A stretch of 57,330 nt of DNA from an uncultured Bacteroidia bacterium (GCA_902799345.1 CADBZW010000013.1:1-57330); one strand, 5' to 3'; counted from the first letter of the stretch, positions 32,344 through 40,241 are shown. A program made the numbers and translations. Notes: generated by a model not told the origin, from the sequence alone.

Positions 32344-33186
32344 ATGGCAGTTAGAAAAATACCATTAGAAGGTGGTGGTTACATCAAGTTCGAAAATGAT
32401 GAAGAATACTATGAATGGCTTCAAAAAAAAGAAGAATTGCGACGCCAGCAACAAGAGGAAGAAGAATTTAAGTTGAAATTGAAAGCGATTGGTATCTTCA
32501 TTTTACTCGGCTTTTTAGGTATTTTGGGATTGTGTTCCGAAAGTAATCAAAAAAAAGAGAAAAAGGAAACTGTCAAAACTGCGAAAAAAGAAACTTTTAC
32601 TAAAAAACAAGTAGAACAAAATACACTTGTGGTTAATCCATCAACATCAAATGTTATGCAGGTTGAGGCCCCAAAAGAGATGGCGTCAGAACCAGTCGCA
32701 AATGTTATTGAAGAAATGGAAAGAAATGAAGATTTTGAAGAGTATGAAGATGTTGATGACTATGGAGATTTGGTAGAACACGGTGGAGTTGGAGAATATG
32801 ACGATTCTTATGAACCGGAGGAATCAATAGATGAAGCTACCGTTGAATCAGATTTTAGGGATGGGAAAGTCTATCAAAGAATGGAGGTAGACGAAGTGCC
32901 GAAATATCCAGGTGGTGAAAACGGTTTGATGGCATATATAGCTGAGAATACCGTATATCCTCAAAAAGCCTTGGAGGAAGGTGTTCATGGTAGGGTGTTT
33001 GTCAGCTGTATAATAGAACCTGACGGCAAAGTGACGAACGTGGAAGTGCTTCGTGGCATTGGCGGTGGCTGCGATGAAGAGGCTGTTCGAGTGATACAGT
33101 CATTGCCCAATTGGGAGCCTGGTGTTAGGCGAGGCAAAAATGTTAGAGTGGCTTTTGTTGTACCAGTAAAATTCGCGTTGGAATAA
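32344..33186 (+). CDS. Energy transducer TonB-like protein with central membrane anchor
   Basis: 280 residues. A charged cytoplasmic N-terminus (about 1-45, including EEYYEWLQKKEELRRQQQEE) precedes one transmembrane segment (AIGIFILLGFLGILGLC, about 48-64). An acidic, low-complexity periplasmic spacer follows (about 65-180), then a TonB C-terminal domain: YPGGENGLMAYIAENTVYPQ, RVFVSCIIEPDGKVTNVEVL, GGGCDEEAVRVIQSLPNWEP. It would energise an outer-membrane receptor. The long cytoplasmic head and acidic spacer are unusual for TonB. Its leader repeats in front of the graspetide-like operon directly downstream, so joint regulation and a role in transport of the peptide are possible. Confidence 0.85.
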   Translation: MAVRKIPLEGGGYIKFENDEEYYEWLQKKEELRRQQQEEEEFKLKLKAIGIFILLGFLGILGLCSESNQKKEKKETVKTAKKETFTKKQVEQNTLVVNPSTSNVMQVEAPKEMASEPVANVIEEMERNEDFEEYEDVDDYGDLVEHGGVGEYDDSYEPEESIDEATVESDFRDGKVYQRMEVDEVPKYPGGENGLMAYIAENTVYPQKALEEGVHGRVFVSCIIEPDGKVTNVEVLRGIGGGCDEEAVRVIQSLPNWEPGVRRGKNVRVAFVVPVKFALE

Positions 33187-33196
33187 AATACTTATA

Positions 33197-33290
33197 GCCT
33201 GTGCTGCGATTTGGCACAATCACTATTGATATTTGCGGTGTAAAACTTAATAAAAGGAAAGCCGAGGCCTTAGTAGGCACTGTCGAAAAT
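33197..33290 (+). promoter_or_regulatory. Shared promoter/leader element, copy 2 (graspetide-like operon)
   Basis: GCCTGTGCTGCGATTTGGCA plus CAATC (33197-33221), GATATTTGCGG (33228-33238), AGGAAAGCCGAGGCCT (33255-33270) and AGTAGGC correspond block by block to 32236-32330. The first block differs by one base. The element ends just before the ATG at 33300. Confidence 0.65.
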
Positions 33291-33299
33291 TCTAATAAA

Positions 33300-33551
33300 A
33301 TGACTTACAATCAAACAAAACTAGGGGATGATGTGATTATGCCGTTCCTTATGGGTTGCACGAGACCAGACGTGATTCAAACTGAATCAAGAAATGAAAA
33401 GTTCACTTATAACCCATTCATGCAAATGGGAGTTTATGATCTGAGAACTGTTGGAACATATTCCCTAAAAAATCATCCTACGATTTTGCCTGGTCGTCAC
33501 AGTGTCCCAGATAAAAAGAATGAGATCGATGATCAAAAACAGGTTAAGTGA
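33300..33551 (+). CDS. Putative graspetide (RiPP) precursor peptide
   Basis: 83 residues from the ATG at 33300. No signal peptide or known domain. The N-terminal part (MTYNQTKLGDDVIMPFLMGC) holds an MPFLMG segment that recalls, loosely, the PFFARFL leader motif recognised by microviridin ligases. The C-terminal third is rich in acceptor and donor residues for side-chain ester or amide bonds (S, T, K with D, E): LKNHPTILPGRHSVPDKKNE and then IDDQKQVK. The stop overlaps the GTG start of an MvdC/MvdD-type ATP-grasp gene by 4 bases, the usual position of a precursor. Assignment rests on position, size and composition. The core is not proven. Confidence 0.6.
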   Translation: MTYNQTKLGDDVIMPFLMGCTRPDVIQTESRNEKFTYNPFMQMGVYDLRTVGTYSLKNHPTILPGRHSVPDKKNEIDDQKQVK

Positions 33552-34543
33552 AGATTCTTATCATTACAAACAAGGAAGATGTTCATCCTAATCCAGTGAT
33601 TGAGAAATTGGTAAGTTGGGGAGAATCTGTCTTTCGTCTGAATACCGAGGCACTGCTCACTGACTATCAGTTTAGTTGGTGGGCAGATGCCAACGGCTGT
33701 GATTTTTGGATGCGTTGCATTCCCAATGGATTGGAAGTGCGAGGCTCTGAAATTACAGCCGTTTGGGATAGACGGCCTGTCCCACCATCGGAGTTGCTGT
33801 TGAAGAACAATGTCGCGATTGATAAGCACAATTTGATGGAGGCTTGCGGTTTTCTGTCGTTTTTGCGGTATTATCTGAAAGATATTCCGTCTATTGGCAA
33901 TATCGTGAATGATCGAGTGGCAGCATCAAAGATGCTGCAATACAAAGTGGCGACTGAAATAGGATTCGTCATCCCTCAAACTGTTTTCTCAAATGAGAAG
34001 GATCCGTTTGTGAAAATGGCCAAGAAACACGAAGCATTGGTGCTAAAGCCCATTGAAAACAGCGATATCTGGTTTGAAGAAACAGGACTGGACTATGTGT
34101 TTTATGCACAAAAAGTACCGTCTGGTGCGGTTGCAGATGTGCCTGAAACGGCTTTCACCCAGACTGTGACTTTTGCCCAAAATTATGTTGAAAAGGCATT
34201 TGAATTGAGAGTAACGGTTGTTGATTCGGAAGTGTTCGCTTGCATGATTGATTCACAAGCACAAAAAGAAGACCAAGGCAAAGTGGATTGGCGACAAGGT
34301 TATGATTACGGCCTAAAACACAGTATTTTCGACTTGCCAGAGGAAGTTTCAGAAAAGTGTAAATTGTTTTTGCACAAAATGGGTTTGCGCTTCGGTTGCT
34401 TCGATTTCATTGTAACGCCAGAAGGCCAGTATGTTTTCCTTGAATGTAATCCTAATGGGCAATGGCTATGGATAGAATTGGAAACTGGTTTATCTATATC
34501 TACCGCTATTGCCAGAAGTCTAACTAAAACAAATTGGGAATGA
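33548..34543 (+). CDS. ATP-grasp ribosomal peptide maturase (MvdC/MvdD-like graspetide ligase)
   Basis: 331 residues, starting with GTG inside the precursor stop (GTGA). The N-terminal domain (MKILIITNKEDVHPNPVIEK, FRLNTEALLTDYQFSWW) and the ITAVWDRRP segment are typical of graspetide ligases. The ATP-grasp domain carries VNDRVAASKML, HEALVLKPIE, RFGCFDFIV and the C-terminal magnesium/phosphate motif FLECNPNGQWLWIE (about 297-310). TGLSISTAIARSL closes the protein, as in the MvdC/D family. Such enzymes phosphorylate Asp/Glu side chains and join them to Ser/Thr or Lys of a precursor. Only one ligase is present, and no acetyltransferase or dedicated protease-transporter gene is seen nearby. Confidence 0.87.
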   Translation: MKILIITNKEDVHPNPVIEKLVSWGESVFRLNTEALLTDYQFSWWADANGCDFWMRCIPNGLEVRGSEITAVWDRRPVPPSELLLKNNVAIDKHNLMEACGFLSFLRYYLKDIPSIGNIVNDRVAASKMLQYKVATEIGFVIPQTVFSNEKDPFVKMAKKHEALVLKPIENSDIWFEETGLDYVFYAQKVPSGAVADVPETAFTQTVTFAQNYVEKAFELRVTVVDSEVFACMIDSQAQKEDQGKVDWRQGYDYGLKHSIFDLPEEVSEKCKLFLHKMGLRFGCFDFIVTPEGQYVFLECNPNGQWLWIELETGLSISTAIARSLTKTNWE

Positions 34544-35709
34544 ACAATGAAGAACTAATCAGTTTAATAGAACTCGTCGAATACTATAATAACGGCAAGA
34601 GACAAATGGAAGCAAAGCTGCCATATCATTTGAATGTCATAGATGAACTGTACATCAATGAGAATGGGCATAGCAGAATCTTGGCTAAGCTGCTTCAGTA
34701 CAAATCGGAAAACCAACAATATGATATGCTGGAGTCTATCATCGACTTTATTAGCAGAGAGACTCGTATGGAGAGTTTCGGGAGTATCAAGGTAAACCAA
34801 CCCGATATTACGCAAGAAAAGGAACGGATTGATTTATGGGTACGAGATAAAGACTATGCTATCATTTTTGAAAACAAAATTTATAATGCGGCAGACCAAG
34901 ATGCTCAATTGTGCAGGTATATAGAGAAAACCATTAAAAAAGGTTATCGTGAAGGCCAAATCTTTGTCGTATATCTTTCGCAAAATGGCGAAGAACCAGC
35001 TGAACAATCATGGGGAAGTTATAAAGATGCTTTCCAACATCATTATATAAACCTTTCTTTCAGAGATCATATCTTGCGTTGGCTGAAAGAACAAGTGTTG
35101 CCTAATCTCAGAATAAAGGAATCAGTGCTTCGCAGTGCCATTGAGCAATACATTGACTATTTGAATGGATTATTTGATTTAAGAACACAAAACGATACGA
35201 TAAATATGGAATTGGAAAGTATGATTATTGAAAAACTGAATCTCAATCAGTTTGAAAACGATTTTGACAAGGTTCGTTATCTACAAAACAAGGTTGAAGA
35301 AGTGAACGAGTTGTATAACCAACTTGCTAACCTCAAAAATAAGATTTATAAAGAAGCTAGAAAAAGAGTACTTGATCCGCATATTTGGAAATGGAATGAG
35401 GAAATAGCTATACTTTATCCGCAATTTGAGAAAAGCAAAGAAGGTGGCCATGTAGGTCTGCTGGTGTCTTTTAGGGGCGATTATGTAAACGTCCGAATTT
35501 CAGAAGACAATGACAGACAGATGTACTGTCAGGTTGATAAATACAGGCATGAAAAAGAGGAGTTAGGGTCAGAAGTGATACAGGCTGTAAGTTCTATTTT
35601 GCCCCGTCATGATAGAAAAATAAGCGTTTGGGAATACTTTGACATCAATGATTTTGATGGTGTGTTCAATTGTTTCAAAGAAGTGATGGGACTACTTGTT
35701 AAGGGATGA
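34540..35709 (+). CDS. PD-(D/E)XK nuclease superfamily protein in the graspetide-like operon
   Basis: 389 residues from the ATG at 34540, overlapping the ligase stop by 4 bases. The N-terminal domain has the nuclease core of PDDEXK_4-type proteins: INENGHSRILAKLLQY (about 30-45), then the catalytic lines ERIDLWVRDKDYAIIFENKI (D at about 98, E-x-K at 110-112) and DAQLCRYIEKTIKKG. The C-terminal half is helical with a coiled coil and a final domain of unknown type. Intact active-site residues suggest a working nuclease. This partner is not part of described graspetide pathways that I know. It could be an effector, a defence nuclease or an unrelated passenger. Confidence 0.82.
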   Translation: MNNEELISLIELVEYYNNGKRQMEAKLPYHLNVIDELYINENGHSRILAKLLQYKSENQQYDMLESIIDFISRETRMESFGSIKVNQPDITQEKERIDLWVRDKDYAIIFENKIYNAADQDAQLCRYIEKTIKKGYREGQIFVVYLSQNGEEPAEQSWGSYKDAFQHHYINLSFRDHILRWLKEQVLPNLRIKESVLRSAIEQYIDYLNGLFDLRTQNDTINMELESMIIEKLNLNQFENDFDKVRYLQNKVEEVNELYNQLANLKNKIYKEARKRVLDPHIWKWNEEIAILYPQFEKSKEGGHVGLLVSFRGDYVNVRISEDNDRQMYCQVDKYRHEKEELGSEVIQAVSSILPRHDRKISVWEYFDINDFDGVFNCFKEVMGLLVKG

Positions 35710-36308
35710 ACTCGAAGACCTTATATTGTTGGTGCGCGGCCAATGTTGGACTGATCGGCATGGTTCAGGCGCTATATACGATCGGAATGACTTGTATGTT
35801 TCGAATGGAAGAAGTGCGTTATCTTGAATATGGACCGCTGTTCATTTGGCTCGTGCTTTTAATTTTTCTTTGTCCAGGGAAAACTAATTCAGACATTTTG
35901 GCTAGGCTGTTGGTGCTGCTTGGAGGTGTCGCTCTCATTTGTTATGGCCGAAATCTATGCGATGTGGAACTCTCACTTGAAACAAAGTCGAAATTGAAAG
36001 CTTTATTGGGAATAATGTTTTTGGTTGGTTGCGTTTTTGCATCATTTGTGACCGTTTATGTATGGAAAAACTTTTCGGAAGTCACGTCAAGAAGAATGCT
36101 GTACAGAAACAGCCCTGTCGAAATGTTCAATGTTCGGTTGAAGTATTGTACTCATCAGTTTTTTGAAACAATGACAGTGATGGCGACAATCGTTCTATTG
36201 ACGGCTACTTGCATTGAACTTAAACCTATCGTTGAAGCCCACAAAACTGGCGACAACAATTATTGGGCTTTGCAATTATCCAGATACATTTATCATTTGA
36301 TTGACTAA
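35706..36308 (+). CDS. Multi-pass membrane protein, last gene of the graspetide-like operon
   Basis: 200 residues, overlapping the nuclease gene by 4 bases. Five hydrophobic segments at about 14-33, 43-58, 64-81, 98-120 and 152-172 (for example LLVLLGGVALICYG and FLVGCVFASFVTVYVW). A charged loop (SEVTSRRMLYRNSPVEMFNV) lies before the last segment. No family is recognised and there is no ABC or MFS signature. It may be an export or immunity protein for the peptide, by position only. Confidence 0.8.
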   Translation: MNSKTLYCWCAANVGLIGMVQALYTIGMTCMFRMEEVRYLEYGPLFIWLVLLIFLCPGKTNSDILARLLVLLGGVALICYGRNLCDVELSLETKSKLKALLGIMFLVGCVFASFVTVYVWKNFSEVTSRRMLYRNSPVEMFNVRLKYCTHQFFETMTVMATIVLLTATCIELKPIVEAHKTGDNNYWALQLSRYIYHLID

Positions 36309-36334
36309 TACTCGTACGCTGTTTTTATAACTCA

Positions 36335-36928
36335 TCACGGCGTATAAAATTCATCATCCTTCCAATTCGCCACATTGTTTTCGATATAGGATGCAATTTG
36401 ATTCAATTCGCCGTTGTTGCGGATGATGTGGTCGTGGAAACGGGGTTGCCAGGCGAATAGGATTTCGTTTTCGTTGGCATATTTTGTAACCGCAGATTTT
36501 AATCCACGAATGACGGCAGCCAATGAACCTCGTTTTGGTGACCTTTCAGCCATGTGTTCGTCTTTCTCCGTCTCGTTTGTAGAGACGTAGCGTGCTACGT
36601 CTCCTGCAGAATGATTTGGTTCCATGGATGAGACGTTGCACGCAGCGTCTCTACATGCTGACACGACAACAATGGCATGAACATGATTGGGCATAATGGT
36701 AAACAATGGAATCTCGGCATAAGGATAATGCGTTGAAACATTTTGAAATTGTTCGGCGGCATACCCACCAATTTCCGATAGAACCATTTCTCCATCTCGA
36801 ATTTCACCGAAAGAATGTTCCCGATATTTCGTGCAGATGGTGATGAAATAGATTCCTCCGTCATAATCATGCCATATTGCACGGGCGGATTCAATGCGAT
36901 ATTTGTTTTGCCATCTGTCGTCTGACAT
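36335..36928 (-). CDS. REP-associated tyrosine transposase (RAYT, IS200-like Y1 family)
   Basis: 197 residues. Family blocks: GGIYFITICTKYREHSFGEI, IMPNHVHAIVVV with the metal-binding HxH (NHVHA), SLAAVIRGLKSAVTKYANEN with the catalytic tyrosine in TKY, and FAWQPRFHDHIIRNNGELNQ. RAYT proteins cut and join REP palindromes as single-stranded DNA. The gene is flanked by REPs (36953-37057) and contains two in frame (36578-36602, 36631-36655). These encode the insertion (about residues 91-117) between the HxH and tyrosine regions. All known key residues are present, so activity is plausible. Confidence 0.92.
   Translation of the reverse strand: MSDDRWQNKYRIESARAIWHDYDGGIYFITICTKYREHSFGEIRDGEMVLSEIGGYAAEQFQNVSTHYPYAEIPLFTIMPNHVHAIVVVSACRDAACNVSSMEPNHSAGDVARYVSTNETEKDEHMAERSPKRGSLAAVIRGLKSAVTKYANENEILFAWQPRFHDHIIRNNGELNQIASYIENNVANWKDDEFYTP
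36578..36655. repeat. Two inward-facing REP palindromes inside the RAYT coding sequence
   Basis: TGTAGAGACGTAGCGTGC plus TACGTCT at 36578-36602, and AGACGTTGCACGCAGCGTCT plus CTACA at 36631-36655. One belongs to the GTAGC subtype and one to the GTTGC subtype. Both are translated without breaking the frame. Confidence 0.88.
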
Positions 36929-36952
36929 ACCTGTTTGATTTAGGGTTTCGTT

Positions 36953-37057
36953 TGTAGAGACGTAGCGTGCTACGTCTTAATAATAACCATTAGACGTTGC
37001 ACGCAATGATTGATGATCGCATTTCTTTCATAAGACGTTGCACGCAACGTCTCTACA
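36953..37057. repeat. REP cluster upstream of the RAYT gene (three units, one partial)
   Basis: A full GTAGC-type REP at 36953-36977, a truncated GTTGC-type at 36992-37007 (AGACGTTGCACGCAATG) and a full GTTGC-type at 37033-37057 (AGACGTTGCACGCAACGTCT plus CTACA). The cluster fills the gap between the RAYT start and the S9 peptidase stop. Confidence 0.85.
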
Positions 37058-37066
37058 AATTCTACA

Positions 37067-39166
37067 TCATTTCAAATATTTATCCAACCAATTGTAGAAC
37101 CGTCTCTGCCACAAAATTCCGTTTTGCGGTTTCAGCACCCAGTGGTTCTCGTCGGGGAAATAGAGGAACTCGGCAGGGATGCCGCGTAGGATGGCCGCGT
37201 TGTAGGCCTGCATGCCCTGCGTGAAGCAGATGCGGTAGTCCAAGCCGCCATGGATGACGAGGATGGGCGCGGTCCACTTGTCGACGAAAAGGTGGGGCGA
37301 GTTGGCGTAGGTCTTGCGCACGGTGGCGTCGTTCCACTGCCAGTAGGGGCCGCCGAGGTCCCAGTTGACGAACCACATCTCCTCGGTCTCAAGATATTGT
37401 GCTTCAAGGTTGAACATGCCGTCGTGGGCGATGAGGGCCTTGAAGCGGCCTTCGTGGTGACCCGCCAGCCAGTACACGCTGAAGCCGCCGAAGCTGGCAC
37501 CCACGGCACCGAGGCGGTTCTCGTCAATGTAAGGCTCCTTGGCCAACTCATCGATGGCGCTGAGGTAGTCCTTCATGCACTGCCCACCGTAGTCGCCGCT
37601 GATTTCCTCAAGCCATTCCTGACCGAAGCCGGGCAAGCCGCGACGGTTGGGGGCGACGATGATATAGTCGTTGGCGGCCATCATCTGGAAGTTCCAGCGA
37701 TAGCTCCAGAACTGGCTTACCGTGCTCTGAGGTCCGCCTTCGCAGTAGAGCAGGGCAGGGTATTGCTTGCTCTCGTCGAAGTGAGGCGGGTAGATGACCC
37801 ACACGAGCATGTCCTTGCCGTCGGTGGTCTTCACCCAGCGTTCCTTGACCTCGCCCATGGTGAGTTGGGCGAAGATGTTGTCGTTGATGTGCGTGATTTG
37901 CGTGGCTTCGCCCGTGGTGGGGCTGACGGCAAACAGCTCCGTCGGGTGGCTCATCGACTGGCGGCCAGCTATGAGGTTGTCGCCGTTGAACTGTACGGAG
38001 ATATAGTTGTGCTTGCCCGTCGTCAACTTTTTGATGTCGCCGTTCTCGAGGTTGAGGGCGTAAATCTGGTCGGTGGCATAGGCGTCGCTGAGGAAATAGA
38101 GCATCTTGCTGTCGTCGGCCCAGCTGAAGCTCGTGCAGCATTGGTCGAACTTGGCGGAGTAGTCGGTCTTTTGTCCGGTGAGGAGGTCCATCACGAAGAG
38201 GCGTTGCTTGTCGCTCTCATAGCCGTCGCGTTCCATGCTCTCCCAAGCCATGTAGCGGCCGTCGGGCGAGATGACGGGGTTGAGGTCGTAGCCCATCATG
38301 CCTTCGGTGAGGTTCTTGCACTCGCCGCTTTGGATGATGTACTGGTAGATGTCGGTGTTGGTGGAGAGGGCGTAGTCCTTGCCGACTTTCTTGCGGCAGC
38401 AGTAGACGAAGCTCTGTCCGTCGGGCAGCCACTGCACCTGCTCCATCCCGCCGAAGGGACGCACGGGGGCTTCCCATTGCTCGTCCTTCATGGCGTCGAA
38501 AGCGTTCTCGATCTTGCCGTTGCTGAAGTTGCCCACGAAGATATGGCCGTAGGTGTCGACCCATTGGTCCCAGTGGCGGTACATCAGGTCGTTGTTGATG
38601 CGGCCCGACGACTTGTCAAGGTCGGGATAGATGTCGGCCACGGTCTCTTTCAGCTTCACCTCTTTTGTGAAGAGCACCTGGGCGCAGTCGGGTGAATAGA
38701 GGAAGCCGTTGATGTCATCGGCCTCGTTGGAGACGCACTGGCGGCCTGTGCCGTCGGGGTTGATTTCCCAGAGTTGCATCACGCCGTCGTCGTTAGGGGC
38801 GAGGAAGCCGATTTTCTTGCCGTCGGGGCGCCATTGCGGGCTGTATTCGCTCACGTTGGCATCCGACAGCACGCGGTTGTTCGAGCCGTCGGCGTTCATA
38901 ATATACAAGGTGGAGCCGCTGCGGTTTTCGGGCACGCTGTAGTAGGTCACGTTATAGACGATTTGCGAGTGGTCGGGCGAGAGGCTGTACTCCCCGATGC
39001 GGCCCATGGCCCACAGCACCTCGGGCGTCATGATGTCCGACTGCAGGGTGAGTTCTTGAGGCCCGATTTTGTCTTTGCCTTTGGGCTCAGTCTCAGGCTT
39101 TTGTGTGTTGCACGATACGATTGAACAGGTAATCATGGCTAACAGGAAAAGTTTGGTTTTTCTCAT
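37067..39166 (-). CDS. S9 family prolyl oligopeptidase-like peptidase, lipoprotein
   Basis: 699 residues. A lipoprotein signal (LFLLAMITCSIVSC) anchors it in the envelope. The N-terminal two thirds form a beta-propeller with TolB/WD-like repeats (YSLSPDHSQIVYNVTYYSVP, SPQWRPDGKKIGFLAPNDDG, PVISPDGRYMAWESMERDGY). The C-terminal alpha/beta-hydrolase has the nucleophile in GASFGGFSVYW (about 554-564), the aspartate in HGGLDYRI and the histidine in DENHWV. It resembles dipeptidyl peptidases and acylaminoacyl-peptidases of Bacteroidetes and probably degrades peptides in the periplasm. Confidence 0.92.
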   Translation of the reverse strand: MRKTKLFLLAMITCSIVSCNTQKPETEPKGKDKIGPQELTLQSDIMTPEVLWAMGRIGEYSLSPDHSQIVYNVTYYSVPENRSGSTLYIMNADGSNNRVLSDANVSEYSPQWRPDGKKIGFLAPNDDGVMQLWEINPDGTGRQCVSNEADDINGFLYSPDCAQVLFTKEVKLKETVADIYPDLDKSSGRINNDLMYRHWDQWVDTYGHIFVGNFSNGKIENAFDAMKDEQWEAPVRPFGGMEQVQWLPDGQSFVYCCRKKVGKDYALSTNTDIYQYIIQSGECKNLTEGMMGYDLNPVISPDGRYMAWESMERDGYESDKQRLFVMDLLTGQKTDYSAKFDQCCTSFSWADDSKMLYFLSDAYATDQIYALNLENGDIKKLTTGKHNYISVQFNGDNLIAGRQSMSHPTELFAVSPTTGEATQITHINDNIFAQLTMGEVKERWVKTTDGKDMLVWVIYPPHFDESKQYPALLYCEGGPQSTVSQFWSYRWNFQMMAANDYIIVAPNRRGLPGFGQEWLEEISGDYGGQCMKDYLSAIDELAKEPYIDENRLGAVGASFGGFSVYWLAGHHEGRFKALIAHDGMFNLEAQYLETEEMWFVNWDLGGPYWQWNDATVRKTYANSPHLFVDKWTAPILVIHGGLDYRICFTQGMQAYNAAILRGIPAEFLYFPDENHWVLKPQNGILWQRRFYNWLDKYLK

Positions 39167-39238
39167 ATTGATAGGGTTTTGAATTTGGGTGTAAAAGTAG
39201 GAAATTTTCTGATATAAGGAGCTGACTGGTGTTTTTTA

Positions 39239-39334
39239 TTATGGTATCAACCAATTGGCTGCCGAAACGATATGGATGGTGAAACCATCTTGTTCCACAT
39301 CCTCTTGGTTGTCAAGGGTGTTGGTGCTTTCCAT
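39239..39334 (-). CDS. Possible micro-protein or gene remnant
   Basis: 31 codons from an ATG at 39334: MESTNTLDNQEDVEQDGFTI and HIVSAANWLIP, then TAA. Acidic start and hydrophobic end. Three 32-base direct repeats stand directly upstream on this strand (39365-39460), as an operator might. No homology is recognised. It could also be chance or the end of a lost gene. Confidence 0.25.
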   Translation of the reverse strand: MESTNTLDNQEDVEQDGFTIHIVSAANWLIP

Positions 39335-39364
39335 AGTACAATAAATGATGTCTTTTAGGCTTCC

Positions 39365-39460
39365 AAACTACGATAAAAATCGATTTTTTGTTTTGTAAAC
39401 TACGATAAAATCCTAATTTTAGATCTGCAAACTACGATAAAATCCAGTTTTTGGAACGCC
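39365..39460. repeat. Three 32-base tandem repeats (AAACTACGATAAAA)
   Basis: Units begin at 39365, 39397 and 39429, exactly 32 bases apart. Each opens with AAACTACGATAAAA followed by ATCG or TCC and a T-rich part. The 32-base period is three helical turns, so identical faces are presented. They lie between the S9 peptidase and efp. Confidence 0.8.
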
Positions 39461-39484
39461 AATATCACTTTTTTTCATAAATCC

Positions 39485-39515
39485 TTTGCCATTTCCCTGA
39501 AATCCACTACCTTTG
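39485..39515 (+). promoter_or_regulatory. Promoter of efp
   Basis: TTTG at 39485-39488, a 19-base spacer and TACCTTTG at 39508-39515, an exact match. The leader of about 70 bases is AT-rich with repeated AATCTTTGAATCTTAAAT-like words. Confidence 0.75.
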
Positions 39516-39593
39516 CACCTTCATTTCCTTATTGTGGAATTGAATTTTGAATTTTAAATCTTTGAATCTTAAATATTTAAATCTGAAATACCT

Positions 39594-40157
39594 ATGTTAA
39601 GTCAAGATGTAAAGATTGGAAGCGCTGTCCGTCTGGATGGAAAGATTTATTTCTGCATTGACTTCCAACATGTTAAGCCTGGCAAGGGCAACACTATCAT
39701 GCGTATCAAACTGAAGGATGTGATGAGCGGCAACGTTCTTGAAAAGCGCTTCGACATTGGCGTGAAGCTGGAGGATGTCCGCGTTGAGCACCGTCCCTAT
39801 CAGTACCTCTACAAGGAAGGTGAGGACTACATCTTCATGCACACCGAGACCTACGAACAGATTCCGATCGCCGGCGACAACATCACGGGCGTGAAGTTCA
39901 TGAAGGAAAACGATGTGGTCGACGTCATCGTCGACGCCAGCACCGAGACTATCCTCTTCGCCGAAATGCCGGTGAAGACCGTCCTCCAAGTGACCTACAC
40001 CGAGCCTGGTGAGAAGGGTAACACCGCCACCAATGCGCTGAAGGAGGCCACCGTCGAGACCGGTGCCATGGTCCGCGTGCCGCTGTTCATCAACACCGAC
40101 GACATGATCCGCGTTGACACCCGCACGGGCGAGTACTGCGAACGCGTGAAAGCCTAA
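39594..40157 (+). CDS. efp: Elongation factor P
   Basis: 187 residues, the normal EF-P length. Three beta-barrel domains. The N-terminal KOW-like domain has the loop HVKPGKGNTIMRIKLK with the modified-lysine position at K31. The central OB domain has YIFMHTETYEQIPI, and the C-terminal domain ends in MIRVDTRTGEYCERVKA with the EF-P signature. The protein relieves ribosome stalling at proline runs. The genes for the modification enzyme are not in the window. A strong hairpin terminator follows. Confidence 0.96.
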   Translation: MLSQDVKIGSAVRLDGKIYFCIDFQHVKPGKGNTIMRIKLKDVMSGNVLEKRFDIGVKLEDVRVEHRPYQYLYKEGEDYIFMHTETYEQIPIAGDNITGVKFMKENDVVDVIVDASTETILFAEMPVKTVLQVTYTEPGEKGNTATNALKEATVETGAMVRVPLFINTDDMIRVDTRTGEYCERVKA

Positions 40158-40176
40158 GGCTGCAATGCATAAAAAA

Positions 40177-40207
40177 GCGCAAAGTCGATTGACTTTGCGC
40201 TTTTTTT
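40177..40207 (+). terminator. Terminator of efp overlapping the lpxD promoter
   Basis: GCGCAAAGTC (40177-40186) pairs with GACTTTGCGC (40191-40200) across GATT, flanked by A6 and T7, so it can work in both directions. The -7 box of the next gene (TATTTTTG, 40209-40216) begins right behind the T-run. Confidence 0.9.
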
Positions 40208-40241
40208 GTATTTTTGCGTTTCATTCCAAAATCATTTGCCG

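Noticed and set aside
33300-34543. Assignment to the grasp-with-spasm RiPP class
   Set aside because: No radical SAM/SPASM partner gene is present; the ligase resembles the MvdC/MvdD branch more closely.
37250-38695. 481-codon plus-strand frame opposite the S9 peptidase
   Set aside because: Same kind of shadow; the peptidase has its full catalytic triad on the minus strand.
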